From Syngnathus acus (taxonomy: Eukaryota > Chordata > Actinopteri > Syngnathiformes > Syngnathidae): a DNA stretch of 64,000 nt. Under the pieces are notes generated by a model. The model was not told the DNA's origin, made no database searches, and worked only from the letters and a program-made list of their open reading frames with translations. The position numbers were made by a program, and so were the translations under genes. Shown in pieces: positions 28,435 to 42,814 of this stretch (position 1 is the first letter of the stretch; the number at the start of each line of letters is the position of its first letter). Location of the stretch: contig NC_051093.1 in NCBI RefSeq assembly GCF_901709675.1, forward strand, positions 10,426,053 to 10,490,052, written 5' to 3'.

Positions 28435-30303
28435 GGATTAAGGAGAGGGGGCGTGACAAATTCCAGGTTGAACACCAAAAGGCATGGCCATTGACAGGAA
28501 ACGTCTGAATTGTTATACTTTAAATTAAACGGCACAAAACAGGAAGTGAGCCTTTAAAGCCATGGAGTAGTCATGCTTTTAATTAACACAAGTCATTTTG
28601 TAAAGGGTATGTAGGACTCAAGGGGAAGAAAAAAATCTTTCTACTTCCTTTGAACATGTTGATCTTTTTTTGAAATAGGTATCTTTTTATTTATACGTTC
28701 AACAAATGAATCGATACTCGTCGGTGGATTGCCTCACACTTATGTGGTCTCCACCAGTGCCGGCTCTACGCAGGGGCAAGAGGGGGCAACGCCCCCTCAA
28801 ACAGATGTCCTGCCCCCTCGAATCAAACTTTTAGAAGTGAAAAATCCGCTGATAGAAACACGTTAATCAGCCCCCTCTCTTCTCTCATGTCGGTGCAGTG
28901 TGTCCTCACTCACACAGCCTGCTGTCAGGACTCCGCGCCCCTCCGTAAACATCCAATCACTGTGAGTATGCAAATGAGGCAAGACGCAGCCAGAGAGTGT
29001 CAAGTTACAGTCAGCGCGGTAGGAGTTGGAAGAAGCAGTAAAAACTCCACCAAACTCGTCGTAATGACCCGCGCGCAATATAACTAATGATTAACGACAA
29101 CTCAAATAATAGTTAATATAACATTCATATTATATGTTCCCCCCCCCTGAGAGATTGCCACCTTATTGTGGTCAGGGGGTTTGCGTGCCTCAGTGACCCT
29201 AAGAGCAATACCAGCAGAAGCTTTAATCTTCAGGTGGGACACCCAAGCTGGACAGGTCTTAGTGTAGAGGCCTGACAGAGTGCAATCCACTTCTCCAGGT
29301 TGAGATCTGGACACACGGCTAACAACTGCCGTGAAGAAAACACTAACAGTGTTAAAAATGTGTTAAAAAAAAAAAAAAGAACATGCCCCCTTCACATTTC
29401 TGACTGCCCCCTCTTATGTGCATTCCTAGAACCGGCCCTGGTCTCCACCGTAAAGATGGTTTAAGGATGACTTTCAAAAAGGGACATGCACCCTTCTACA
29501 AAATGACAATATCCCCCCTCACGCATTATCCCACGGTGCTTGTTTGTTTTCTCACACTGATATTCCACTCGGATCCACAATTGATGAGATTTTGCCACCT
29601 GAGTGTGAGATTAAACCTGGACGGGATTGAAAGCAAATCTCAGCAAACTAATCTGCGGGATTAACAAGGGGACTGAGTGCGACACGTCCCATATTGAAAA
29701 GCAAAAAAGCAGCCGATGGCACATGGGAAACCGCTGACAGGAAACGACCACATAGTAACTGTTCGATCGTGAAGAAAATGACGTCAAACTGGAGGTGAGG
29801 AAACAAATTGGGGTTTATGGCGGTGACGTCACGTTTTCGATAGGTGCAGGCCCCAGCCAGACTCGCGCTCGTGTGCGCTTTCCCCCATTACGATGCCGAG
29901 CAGCTTTACAAAACAACCAACAAAATAGCACAATGTCACTTTTGAAAATCCCTATTCAAAACGGAGGCCGTGTGTTTACGATTGATCGCTGTTAGCTGGC
30001 CATGCTAGCCATACCTGTGCGTGTGTGTGTGTGTGTGCGTGCGCGCGCGCGTGTCCCTTTCTGGGTTCTTCCTACTCGATTCATTCACCCCCCCCCCCCC
30101 TTCCCCTCCTCCTCCTAAAAAAAAAAAAAAAACGCAAGGTGTCTCCCTTTCAAGCTAAAAAAGAGCCTGAATAAGTAGGGCTATTGAATATGAGTTATTG
30201 TAGTGACGATAAAAAAAGATTGTGGTGGTCTTACCTTGTCCAGACAATTGATTTTTTCCGTGGGGTAGACGACGAGATTACATCTGCTACACAGCGGATT
30301 CAT
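19342..30303 (-). CDS. lasp1: LIM and SH3 domain protein 1
   Basis: Seven coding exons on the minus strand: 30303-30235, 25391-25297, 22816-22732, 21439-21332, 19908-19815, 19728-19631 and 19515-19342 (TGA at 19344-19342). They total 723 nt, 240 aa (human 261), with all phases consistent. The protein starts [17 protein letters not shown]. It has one LIM domain (about 5-58, CxxC and WHxxC zinc ligands visible), two nebulin repeats (exons 3 and 4, with VADTPEN and VTDTPEL motifs), a Pro/Ala/Gln-rich linker, and an SH3 domain from about 184 to the end (ALYDY-type [23 protein letters not shown]). LASP1 binds F-actin through the nebulin repeats and focal-adhesion and zyxin-type partners through LIM/SH3. 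The linker is shorter than in human LASP1. Intron 1 is 4.8 kb. Confidence 0.96.
20629..20656. repeat. (CTG)n trinucleotide tract in a lasp1 intron
   Basis: Nine or so CTG units on the plus strand (CAG in the lasp1 transcript). A similar (GCA)n lies at 27724-27755. Confidence 0.9.
20938..20993. repeat. (GTGC)n microsatellite
   Basis: About 13 GTGC units in a lasp1 intron. A second tract of the same motif is at 23504-23546. Confidence 0.9.
25866..25916. repeat. (GGAA)n microsatellite in lasp1 intron 1
   Basis: About 12 GGAA units. GGAA is the core bound by ETS factors, so long arrays can act as ETS-responsive elements. Confidence 0.9.
28210..28520 (+). repeat. Intronic duplicated segment, copy A
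   Basis: This segment aligns collinearly with 29485-29755: shared blocks include CACCCTTC..A..AAAA (28220s), AATTGAT-AGA..TGCCACCTGA (28309-28330), TGAAAGCAAATCTCA (28358-28372), GGGATTAA (28434-28441) and TGACAGGAAACG (28493-28504). Copy A has gained a (CT)n tract at 28385-28432. It lies in lasp1 intron 1, left of the hAT insertion. Confidence 0.7.
28755..29440. mobile_element. Non-autonomous hAT transposon, complete, with 8-bp target-site duplication
   Basis: The element is 686 bp and flanked by identical 8-bp direct repeats GTCTCCAC (28747-28754 and 29441-29448), the target-site size of hAT elements. The ends are imperfect inverted repeats: left CAGTGCCGGCTCTA, right (reverse complement) CAGGGCCGGTTCTA, each followed within 30 bp by AGAGGGGGCA. 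The CAGNGCCGG start is typical of vertebrate hATs. There is no transposase frame. About 29150-29330 resembles a fish retroelement segment (CCACCTTATTGTGGTCAGGG), suggesting a nested or captured fragment. It lies in lasp1 intron 1. Confidence 0.85.
29485..29755 (+). repeat. Intronic duplicated segment, copy B
   Basis: Diverged partner of 28210-28520, with the same block order (AATTGAT, TGCCACCTGA, TGAAAGCAAATCTCA, GGGATTAA, TGACAGGAAACG). The two copies flank the hAT element; without its 686 bp the copy spacing would be about 580 bp. Either an old tandem duplication or two insertions of an unrecognised dispersed repeat. Confidence 0.7.
29779..29831. promoter_or_regulatory. lasp1: Two exact CRE palindromes in lasp1 intron 1
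   Basis: TGACGTCA occurs at 29779-29786 and again at 29824-29831, 45 bp apart and about 450 bp inside lasp1 intron 1. This is the CREB/ATF consensus. The spacing and promoter-proximal position suggest an intronic enhancer or internal promoter; function is inferred. Confidence 0.4.
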
Positions 30304-30650
30304 GTCGGAGGAATGCTCGTCTTCAGCTAAGCTAGCACAGGAACCAACGACGAAACGAGCCCTTTTCGCTCTTCTTTTTCCTCTCTTCTCTCTCTTGAGC
30401 TTTAGATCGCCTCCCAAACGCGCACCGGAGGAGTGGAGCGTTAAATGTTCGAAGGCGGTGGGTCCGCAGCTGTTATTGTCGTCGTCGTGTTAGCCGCACA
30501 GCTGGCTGTCAGTAGTCCACACTGGGAACTAGAGGCAGCAGCCGAGCCGAGCCGACGCGGAAAGCGCGTCGCCGACGCCCCTCCCGGCGCGCGCGCGCGC
30601 GCGCGCTCCTGTTTCCACAAGCGTGGGAGGCTCTCCTCCAATTAAAAATA
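30304..30650 (-). promoter_or_regulatory. lasp1: lasp1 5' UTR and CpG-rich promoter
   Basis: Upstream of the lasp1 ATG (30303) the minus strand is rich in CpG, with a (GC)n block at 30587-30606 and GCCGACGCG-type sequence at 30550-30580. No TATA box was recognised. I infer the CpG-island promoter of lasp1; the exact start is unknown. Confidence 0.55.
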
Positions 30651-31289
30651 ATCGTCAAATATCATCATAAATCAAACACAATACGTCACATCACGCACTT
30701 TGACGACTTTGACTAATTCTTGTTGTTTTTAGATAACCTGTGTCACGGGTGGTGCGTTACGTCAACCAAATCGAACACTCATGTTGCGTTGGCGTCCTGG
30801 GGAAAATCGAATTGCAAGACTCACGTGCAAAGAAAAAGGAATCACATTTGTGCACATCTGCCTTTGCCACGTTCACTTTAAACGTCCGGCGAATGTCAAA
30901 ACAACGCGTGGTTACACTGACATCTGCTGGCTGCACTCGCATCTGCCATGTTTGCATGTCATTGGTTCCCAGAAGTGGCTATTTATCCTCCCTCACGCAG
31001 TAAATTCGGAAATGTATTGTGCAGGTTTGGAGGGGGGAAAAAACGGAAAGTAAACTTGTAAATTCCGAGAAATAGTACGCAGTTGTTGGGATACAGCAAA
31101 CGGTTTGAACTTGTGAATTTTACTGTTCGACTTCTTGTTAGTGGACTGCAAGATGTGCTGTAGTCCTTCAAAAATGGCAAAACACACTTTGACTTTGCGC
31201 GCATTCTTTATTTTCCACAAAGACAAGCCACTGATACTGTTGAGACTGAATATGTTATACATACACCATTGTTACTTTTTGGTTTTGTT

Positions 31290-31431
31290 TCATACATTTT
31301 GCTTGTTTTAAGAATATTTTTGCTGGAAAATGCACTGTCGTATTTGTTGGATTTCAAATGTATGTTTTGTTCTTGTTTTAAGAATATTTTTACTGGACAA
31401 TTTACCGCCTTATTTGTTTGATTTCAAATGT
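31290..31431. repeat. Two tandem copies of a ~70-bp AT-rich unit
   Basis: CTTGTTTTAAGAATATTTTT begins at 31302 and again at 31372. Both copies continue with CTGGA.AAT and end in a shared GATTTCAAATGT (to 31361 and 31431). The unit is 70 bp, with about ten differences. It lies in the space between the lasp1 and rab5c promoters. Not recognised as a known element. Confidence 0.75.
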
Positions 31432-31573
31432 CACGACGATACCATTGCATTGAAGTCTTCCCTTTTTTCGTTCGACTATGAATGGATTTGTTGTCAATAA
31501 AATATTCCAAACGTATCAACATCAACAAAAAACAAACAAACAAACAAACACGTATTTGGCCTAAATATTAAAG

Positions 31574-31720
31574 TCTCGCGATACTTGTTGCGTACGGCTG
31601 TCATTGGTCAGGCGGACAGGACGTCAAAGTGGGCGGTTCCCGGAAGGAAAGGCCACAAAGCCCAAAAAGAAGACGAAGGAGAAGACGGCCGATGAGAGCA
31701 GCCAAGGAAGAAAGAGTGAT
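31574..31720 (+). promoter_or_regulatory. rab5c: rab5c promoter and 5' non-coding exon
   Basis: TCTCGCGA at 31574-31581 is the core of a promoter motif common in vertebrate housekeeping genes, and an inverted CCAAT box follows (ATTGG, 31603-31607). A purine-rich exon then ends at a good donor, AGTGAT|GTAAGT (31720/31721). The matching acceptor is at 33721-33722, ahead of the rab5c ATG. The start within 31610-31670 is a guess. Confidence 0.6.
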
Positions 31721-33828
31721 GTAAGTCAAATCTATTCAAATACCTAACGAACCAGTGGGTCGATCGTAACACTAGTCGTTTAATTATAAATGAAAATGAG
31801 CTAAACGTTGCTCATGTTCCAAAAGCGATCTCAGTCAAAGTGGTGATGCTGCTTTGCTAGGTAGCCGAGACCGAACCGAACGTCCAGGGAAAAAAAAAAA
31901 ACATGACACGACTTCATATCTTGCACCCGCTTATGACACAATTTTCGGCCACAGTAACAAACAAGAGGAAACGCCGGTTTGTATTATCGTGAAACGGCGT
32001 TTTGGTTACTTTGATGTTAGGCTGCTAACGTAAGCGGAATGCGAAGTTTTTTTTCGGGGGGGTGGGAGCTTCCTTCCGATATCTCGCCGTTATGCTCAGC
32101 TGATGATGCTACCGAGCTAGCATTTGCTTCAGGAGAGTGACTGGAGCTGACAGTAGCCTCATCTTGCACGTTTTGTCCGCCGTGTAAATAAAGGTTTCAT
32201 TTCAAGACAGAGCCAGTCCCATACTATCCTCATCTCCTTTTAGGCCAATCGTGAGCCTGTCCATATTTGTCAGTCGCGTCCTCAAACGCGACTGCACCCG
32301 TTAGTTCTCGGCTCGGCATCATGTACAGGAAGGAGGTCGTCATGAATATATCATAGCCCCCTCCTCTTGACAGCTCCTCCTTCCTGCCTTTTCTTTTGCC
32401 TCTTTGTCCCACTCTCTCTCTCTCTCCCTCTCCCTCTTTGACCCATCTCCCAGTGGAGGTCCATTAAGGATGCAAGCAACAACAACCAAAAAAAGCATCC
32501 GTCGATGTGAGCAGCTCTGTAAATCCCAGGGGGGGCAAACAAAAACCAAACAAAAAAACAATCGGCGCTTGACACACGTGGCCAAAATTTTGAATGCAAG
32601 AAAACCCCACAGAGGCCAGAGAAGTAAATGAACATTTTATGAGAATCGGGCATTGCTTTTGAATTGTGGTTCAATTGAAATTTTTTTTTTCTTCTTCAAT
32701 AAAAGAGACTTTGACTGAGCTGATGGTACCCTTGAAAATAATTTGACCTGAGGGACAATCGAGGTGCATTATTTCAAACGTCAGTCCGTTGGTCTGGCTG
32801 ACAGTCACGTGGTTTCAGTGTCCGACACATCCATCATGAAACCTACAAATGTTCCAAAAGGCAAGCAGTGTGTGCGCTTGAGTCTCCCCATTGGCTGCTG
32901 TTGAATATTTTATGGAGGGAGTCGTGATCTGCCATCACATGTTGAAGATTAAGCCAGGCTCAGCGGCACTTTGACTTGATTGCATCAGCCGTGATGTTTT
33001 AACTTCACCTTTCGTCATGTTTCGACGCCTCCCCGCTGGAGCCATGTGACCCAGCCGAGGTTGATCCCTACTTTTTACCGTGCTCAGCGGTAAAACGCTT
33101 TTCTGCTCACTTTCTTTCCACTTCCCTCGTTTCCTGTCCTGTTGCAGAGCGCCTCCACGTTTCGCAACGTTTTAGTGCAAGTGTAGCTTTTTGAGTTGTA
33201 CCACCGAGTGGTAGGTGTTACAACACAGAACGGCACAAAACTCACAAGCTGCTGGTGTCAGGATGGGGAAGTCGTGGGTTAAGTCCAGCTCCTCCTTTGG
33301 TATCGTTCACAAAATGTTTTTTTTTTTTTTTAATGAACACATTGCAATATTTAGTCTGTCACTTTTAATGGATGAAAGTTTAAAAATGCCTGACACGGTC
33401 AAAATGCATCGATGATAATAAGATAAGTAATACGTAGAGCCCAGTGCTGTTAGCATCAGAGCTAATGCAAGCGAAAACATAACTTGCTTTCAGCTATTAC
33501 ATCACGGCACTCTAAAATATGCCTACAGAGCAGAAAAAAACTGTTGCTAAGATTCTGACATCGCCGATGCACTTTTGCATGTGCACAAATCCAACATGAC
33601 AACGCTGTTGTAGGCCACAACCCACAGCCAGACGCTGACAGTGTTTAAGTGTGGAGCTGAACAGCTGATCGTCACAACGTCAAGTTAACTCCTTTTGAAG
33701 TGGAACGACTTGTGTTTTTCAGTTGCCCTGGCTTGGTTTCCTCCTTTCGGCTCCTGCCCTAACTGAACCCGGCCACCCCGCCCGCCCGCGTCGACCTTCC
33801 CCCACCCCGACCGAATCAAGGCCCACTC

Positions 33829-35473
33829 ATGGCCGGACGAGGCGGACCCGCGCGGACCAACGGCGCCGCGGCGCCCAGCAACAAAATCTGCCAGTTCAAG
33901 CTGGTGCTGCTGGGCGAGTCGGCGGTGGGCAAGTCCAGCCTGGTGCTACGCTTTGTCAAAGGCCAATTCCACGAGTATCAAGAGAGCACGATCGGAGGTG
34001 GGTTCAATCTTCACCTGAGTCAGCGGCCGTGCTGGTCAAAGATTACTTTTTTTCCCTCTTTTTCTTTTCTAAAGTCTGCACCGTGGAAGTGAGAGCTTGG
34101 GTTCCTCTGTCATGTGACGAGGACCTGAGTCAGCAGCCCCCACCCGCCCTGTAAACTCTTATCACGGTTATGCCTGTCACCATAACAACGTTTTCAGGAC
34201 AATATAGTTCCGATCAACAAATGTTTGTATTTTTACCGTTTTGGAATGTGAAATAAATGTGTGTCAAAAAGTCCAATAACGGCCGTCTTTTCTCTTCCGC
34301 CGTAGCGGCCTTCCTGACGCAGACGGTATGCTTGGATGACACAACGGTCAAGTTTGAGATCTGGGACACTGCGGGCCAGGAGCGCTACCACAGCTTGGCG
34401 CCCATGTATTACAGAGGCGCCCAGGCGGCCATTGTTGTGTATGACATCACCAACACAGTAAGCCATAAGCTCAGACGAGCAGACTCGAGCTATTAGTTTG
34501 CTGACCCTTGTCCTCCCATTTGGGTTGATGATTACTTTATTCCTACAGACCTTTGTGCTCTCACTTGATCATTTGTAGTCGATATGTAGACACGTGTGTG
34601 TGCGTGCGTGCGTGCGCGTGCGTGCGTGCGTGCGTGTGTAACTATGTATAACTATGTATGTATGTATGTATGTATGTATGTATGTATGTATGTTTTGGCA
34701 ACTTTTTTCTCCTTTTCTAAAGGACACTTTCACACGTGCCAAGAACTGGGTGAAAGAGCTGCAGCGACAGGCCAGCCCCAACATTGTTATTGCTCTGGCA
34801 GGGAATAAAGCCGACTTGCCCAACAAGAGAGCTGTCGATTTCCAGGTCAAGATTGGAAACGGACGCGTTTGGTTTTGGTTTGATGATTGCTTTTTGGTGT
34901 AATTGCTCACATGCATTGTCTTCAGGAGGCCCAAGCGTACGCAGATGACAACAGTTTGCTCTTCATGGAGACGTCAGCTAAGACCGCCATGAATGTGAAC
35001 GAGATTTTTATGGCAATAGGTAAGCGTTGTTGCATTTGTAATATATGATTTGGGAAAAGTTGCCTGAGTAAGGTGGAAATGATTTCATTTCGTATTTCAC
35101 ATATGGAATTTATGTTTTCTATTTGTATCAATAGAAAAACGTCCAACATTTGGAAACAATGGCTTTTTATTGGCCGGCAAGAATGCAAGGGTTTTCTGTC
35201 ACTATAATGACTTTTTTGTCATCAAGAAAAAACGATTTTGAGTGGCTTTCTTTACTCTCGTTGATTAGCCACCGTGCCGACGACGATGTGTGGGTGAAAA
35301 ATGTTTTAACAAAACATCTCCACTGATTCCTAACAGCCAAGAAGCTCCCCAAGAACGAGCCGCAGGGCGGGGCGGGCGGTGGCGGCCGGGCCCGAGGCGG
35401 TGTGGACCTGCAGGAGGCGGCACCCCAAGGTCGCGGCGGCGGCCAGTGTTGTGGGGGCGGCGGTGGCAACTAA
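33829..35473 (+). CDS. rab5c: Ras-related small GTPase Rab5C
   Basis: Coding exons 33829-33997, 34306-34457, 34723-34845, 34926-35019 and 35337-35473 (TAA) total 675 nt, 224 aa (human 216). The 5' UTR continues to an acceptor at 33722. GTPase motifs are intact: P-loop GESAVGKS (29-36), switch I ESTIGAAF with T54, WDTAGQE (Q81), NKAD and ETSAK. Rab5 GTPases direct early-endosome fusion and endocytic trafficking, anchored by geranylgeranyl groups on C-terminal cysteines. Here the hypervariable tail is very glycine-rich (GGC-type codons) and ends QCCGGGGGN, so six residues follow the cysteine pair instead of the two in the usual CCSN. The start residues ([11 protein letters not shown]) and the 17q21-type neighbourhood favour Rab5C over Rab5A/B. 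Confidence 0.95.
34652..34693. repeat. (TATG)n microsatellite in rab5c intron
   Basis: About ten TATG units 30 bp before the polypyrimidine tract and acceptor of rab5c coding exon 4. Confidence 0.9.
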
Positions 35474-35734
35474 CCCTCACGGGGCGGGGCGGGGCGTCCT
35501 CCACTCCAGCTGATCCCAGCCACTTAACCCACTCGGATGGAGCGGACCGGATATGATTAGCCAGCTGTCAAACAATGTCACGGCGTTGGGACCAAAACAC
35601 GGCGGAAATTACAAACTCTTTGGCCGACGACATCATCGGCCTGGCGACCAATCACCTTTTAAAGACCCCGACCCCCAACCCCTCCCAAACTTTTGATGGT
35701 GGACTCGTAGGGGAACAAACATCCCAGTCGTGGT

Positions 35735-35765
<31 letters not shown>

Positions 35766-36916
35766 TCACATCACGAAAGCTCACTTAATTTTGTTTCTGT
35801 ATTTGTGTGGAAAAATAATGCAACAGGAAAAGATGGCGAACAGGCAGACTTCCTTCTCGGTAGAACTGTGTAGCCGCAATATCGTCCTCATAATAACAAA
35901 TGTTATGATAACATCACTATGATTTATTTTTTATTGTTAGATTACCCAAGCATAAAAATAGTAATGTCATTAACATCACCCATGCGTAGGTTGAACATTA
36001 AACCTCAATAACAACTAATTTGTGGAGTTTATAACCAATCAGAAGCAATCAGCTTCCCCATCTTTTTCAGCATTATTTCTTTTTTGTTTTTGTTCCATGT
36101 CTTAATTTTGTTTGCTAAATCTATGGTATTAAATGCACTGGTTCTGTCTCAACGTCTTTGTGAATCAAGATGCTCGACTCTGGGTTTTCCTGTCTCATCA
36201 TCTTTGTGAATCTAGTTGCTTGCCTTGGCAATTTTCTTCATTTGTATTATGCGTAGAAGAGTGACAAGGTGGGTGGAAAAAAAGAACATGTAATTTTACC
36301 AATAAACCTGGAGAAGTTATATTTTTTCCCCAGTGTCTAATTCCTGATAAGCAATCATGATCACATCCAGTCTAGTGACACCTATTTTTAAATGAAAGAT
36401 TCTTTCATTTTTAGAGATCAATCTCCATTTTTATTCACGAATTAAGAGGACTAAATTCTAATGTTAAAAGTTTATTAGCGGGAGAATGAAGGCAACACAA
36501 AAACACTCCACTACCCACAGTCCTCTGGAAAAGCGCGTTGCCTTCAGGGTACCTGAAAACCTAGCGGATTGTGCTAAATGACATTTTGTACTCTGACGTC
36601 TCATTTCAAATCTCTCTCACTTCAGTATGTCAATAACATTGCATTTTTGATGGGACACGCTTATTGGTCACCGTTGAAGGAATTCGAGTGACATCAAGTT
36701 TAATGATCAGTCTTGACGACTACATTTTGTTTGTTTGTTTGTTTGTTTGTTTGTTCTTTTCTTTTAAGAGAGGGGAGATTCACAGTGAATAGTCAGTCAA
36801 TCCTAATACTGTTTCGTCCTTTTCGCAGCCAGCTGTTTGTCAAATGTCCTACCGTACCCAAACGCAGCACACGAGCTCACCGGAAAGCGAAGAAGTAGAA
36901 GAGGAAAGCGTTTGAA
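35474..36916 (+). other. rab5c 3' UTR and short intergenic space before kat2a
   Basis: Contains a run of about 27 A (35739-35765), AT-rich sequence, and AATAAA at 36301-36306, the likely rab5c poly(A) signal. A (GTTT)n tract at 36726-36755 lies within 200 bp of the kat2a ATG. The kat2a start is preceded by ordinary sequence with no TATA box. No other gene is visible. Confidence 0.6.
36301..36306 (+). terminator. rab5c: rab5c polyadenylation signal AATAAA
   Basis: Exact AATAAA about 830 bp after the rab5c stop and 600 bp before kat2a, followed by T-rich sequence. It is the best candidate for the end of rab5c. Confidence 0.5.
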
Positions 36917-41643
<4,727 letters not shown>

Positions 41644-42315
41644 ACATGTTTTTTTGTTGTTGTTGCTGCTGCTGCTGCTGCTGGGTTTGTTTTTGTTTTT
41701 TTTACTTTTTTGCGCAGGACTCCAATGCGGCAAAACGCAGTACCAAAGTTCTACACCAGAAACCCACTTTATTTAAAAAAAAAAAAAGAGTCAAACGTCA
41801 TTCCACATGTCGCCAAAAACTGGACCTCGGGGACTTGAAAGCCGCCGCCGCGCTGCCTTTGGTTACTGACACACTTGAAGCCTCCCTACTGCGCTTATCA
41901 TTTTGTTGTACATAAGAAATGTATTTAAAAAAAGAGCACGAAAGCAAACAGGTGTTCCGATGAACGTTTTAGGTCTCGTTCGCCATCGTGAATGAAGGCA
42001 TTTGAGCTCCTTTGTGCTTAAAAAGCGGTTACATCTAGATCTGAGGTTAAAACATAGACATTTGCTGTACTTCTGTCTTCAAAAAAAGTGCATTCATTGG
42101 GTGCGATGGAAGAATTCGCTGCCTTCATATACATCCAGAAAAAAAAAGGTTTTTTACTTGCACCGTCAAGTGTTGCGTTTCCATGACGTTGTGGCAGAAC
42201 AAGGACAGACAAGCTATTTAGCCAAGCGCGGGCGCGCGCGCATGCCTGCGCATACCTGCTGGGTCCCAATGTTGAAATGCCTGCCATTTGCTGTCACTAT
42301 AGTACTGTTAATGAC

Positions 42316-42321
42316 AATAAA
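42316..42321 (+). terminator. kat2a: kat2a polyadenylation signal AATAAA
   Basis: AATAAA 670 bp after the kat2a stop, followed by TTTTTGTG. The preceding 3' UTR includes a (TGC)n tract at 41664-41682 and an A-rich run near 41776. Confidence 0.55.
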
Positions 42322-42678
42322 GAATTTTTGTGCTAAGTCATCTTTAGTCGTCAAGTGTAGCAAGCTAGCTCACTTGACGTCCTCTCGACTGCCTCCTAAC
42401 ATTTGGGTTTCGTGTCGTCATGTCCTTGAGTTTCATCTTCCCACGCGAGGAGGAGGAGGAGCAAGCACGCCAATGCGTCTGCGCCCATTTGCATGCGACT
42501 TGTCAACAACATTCCTACTTTCTTCTCCATCTTTTTGCTAAAGGTTTGGCCGCAGCACTATTTGGAAGCCGTCTGGCACGCTAGCTACAGCGTGTCATAA
42601 CTGTATTCTAATAACTACGTATTGCAATCGTGTCGTTCCGACGGAGCCCCGCCCGCCCCGCTCCGAGTACTCGGGTTT

Positions 42679-42692
42679 ACTTTCGTTTTCCT
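42679..42692 (-). promoter_or_regulatory. dhx58: Interferon-stimulated response element at the dhx58 5' end
   Basis: The minus strand reads AGGAAAACGAAAGT here, containing GAAAACGAAAG, an exact match to the ISRE/IRF core GAAANNGAAAS. It lies about 25 bp before a donor (TTG|GTGAGT at 42713/42714) and 125 bp before the dhx58 ATG. DHX58 (LGP2) is a classical interferon-induced gene, so the site probably binds ISGF3/IRFs. Activity is inferred. Confidence 0.7.
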
Positions 42693-42713
42693 GCAAGTCA
42701 GCTGATCGCTTTG
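42693..42713 (+). other. dhx58: 3' end of the likely dhx58 non-coding first exon
   Basis: A strong donor GTGAGT follows 42713, and a matching acceptor TTCCTTTTAG ends at 42791, giving a 78-bp intron in the 5' UTR before the ATG at 42815. The 5' boundary of the exon is not visible; it may begin upstream of the ISRE or just after it. Confidence 0.45.
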
Positions 42714-42814
42714 GTGAGTTTCGCCGAGCCGGCTGGGTCCTTGACATTCGGCTCTCTGAACACAAGTTAGTTGAAGTCAAGTTCCTTTTAGCCACCTGTT
42801 CCAGACGTTCCGGG

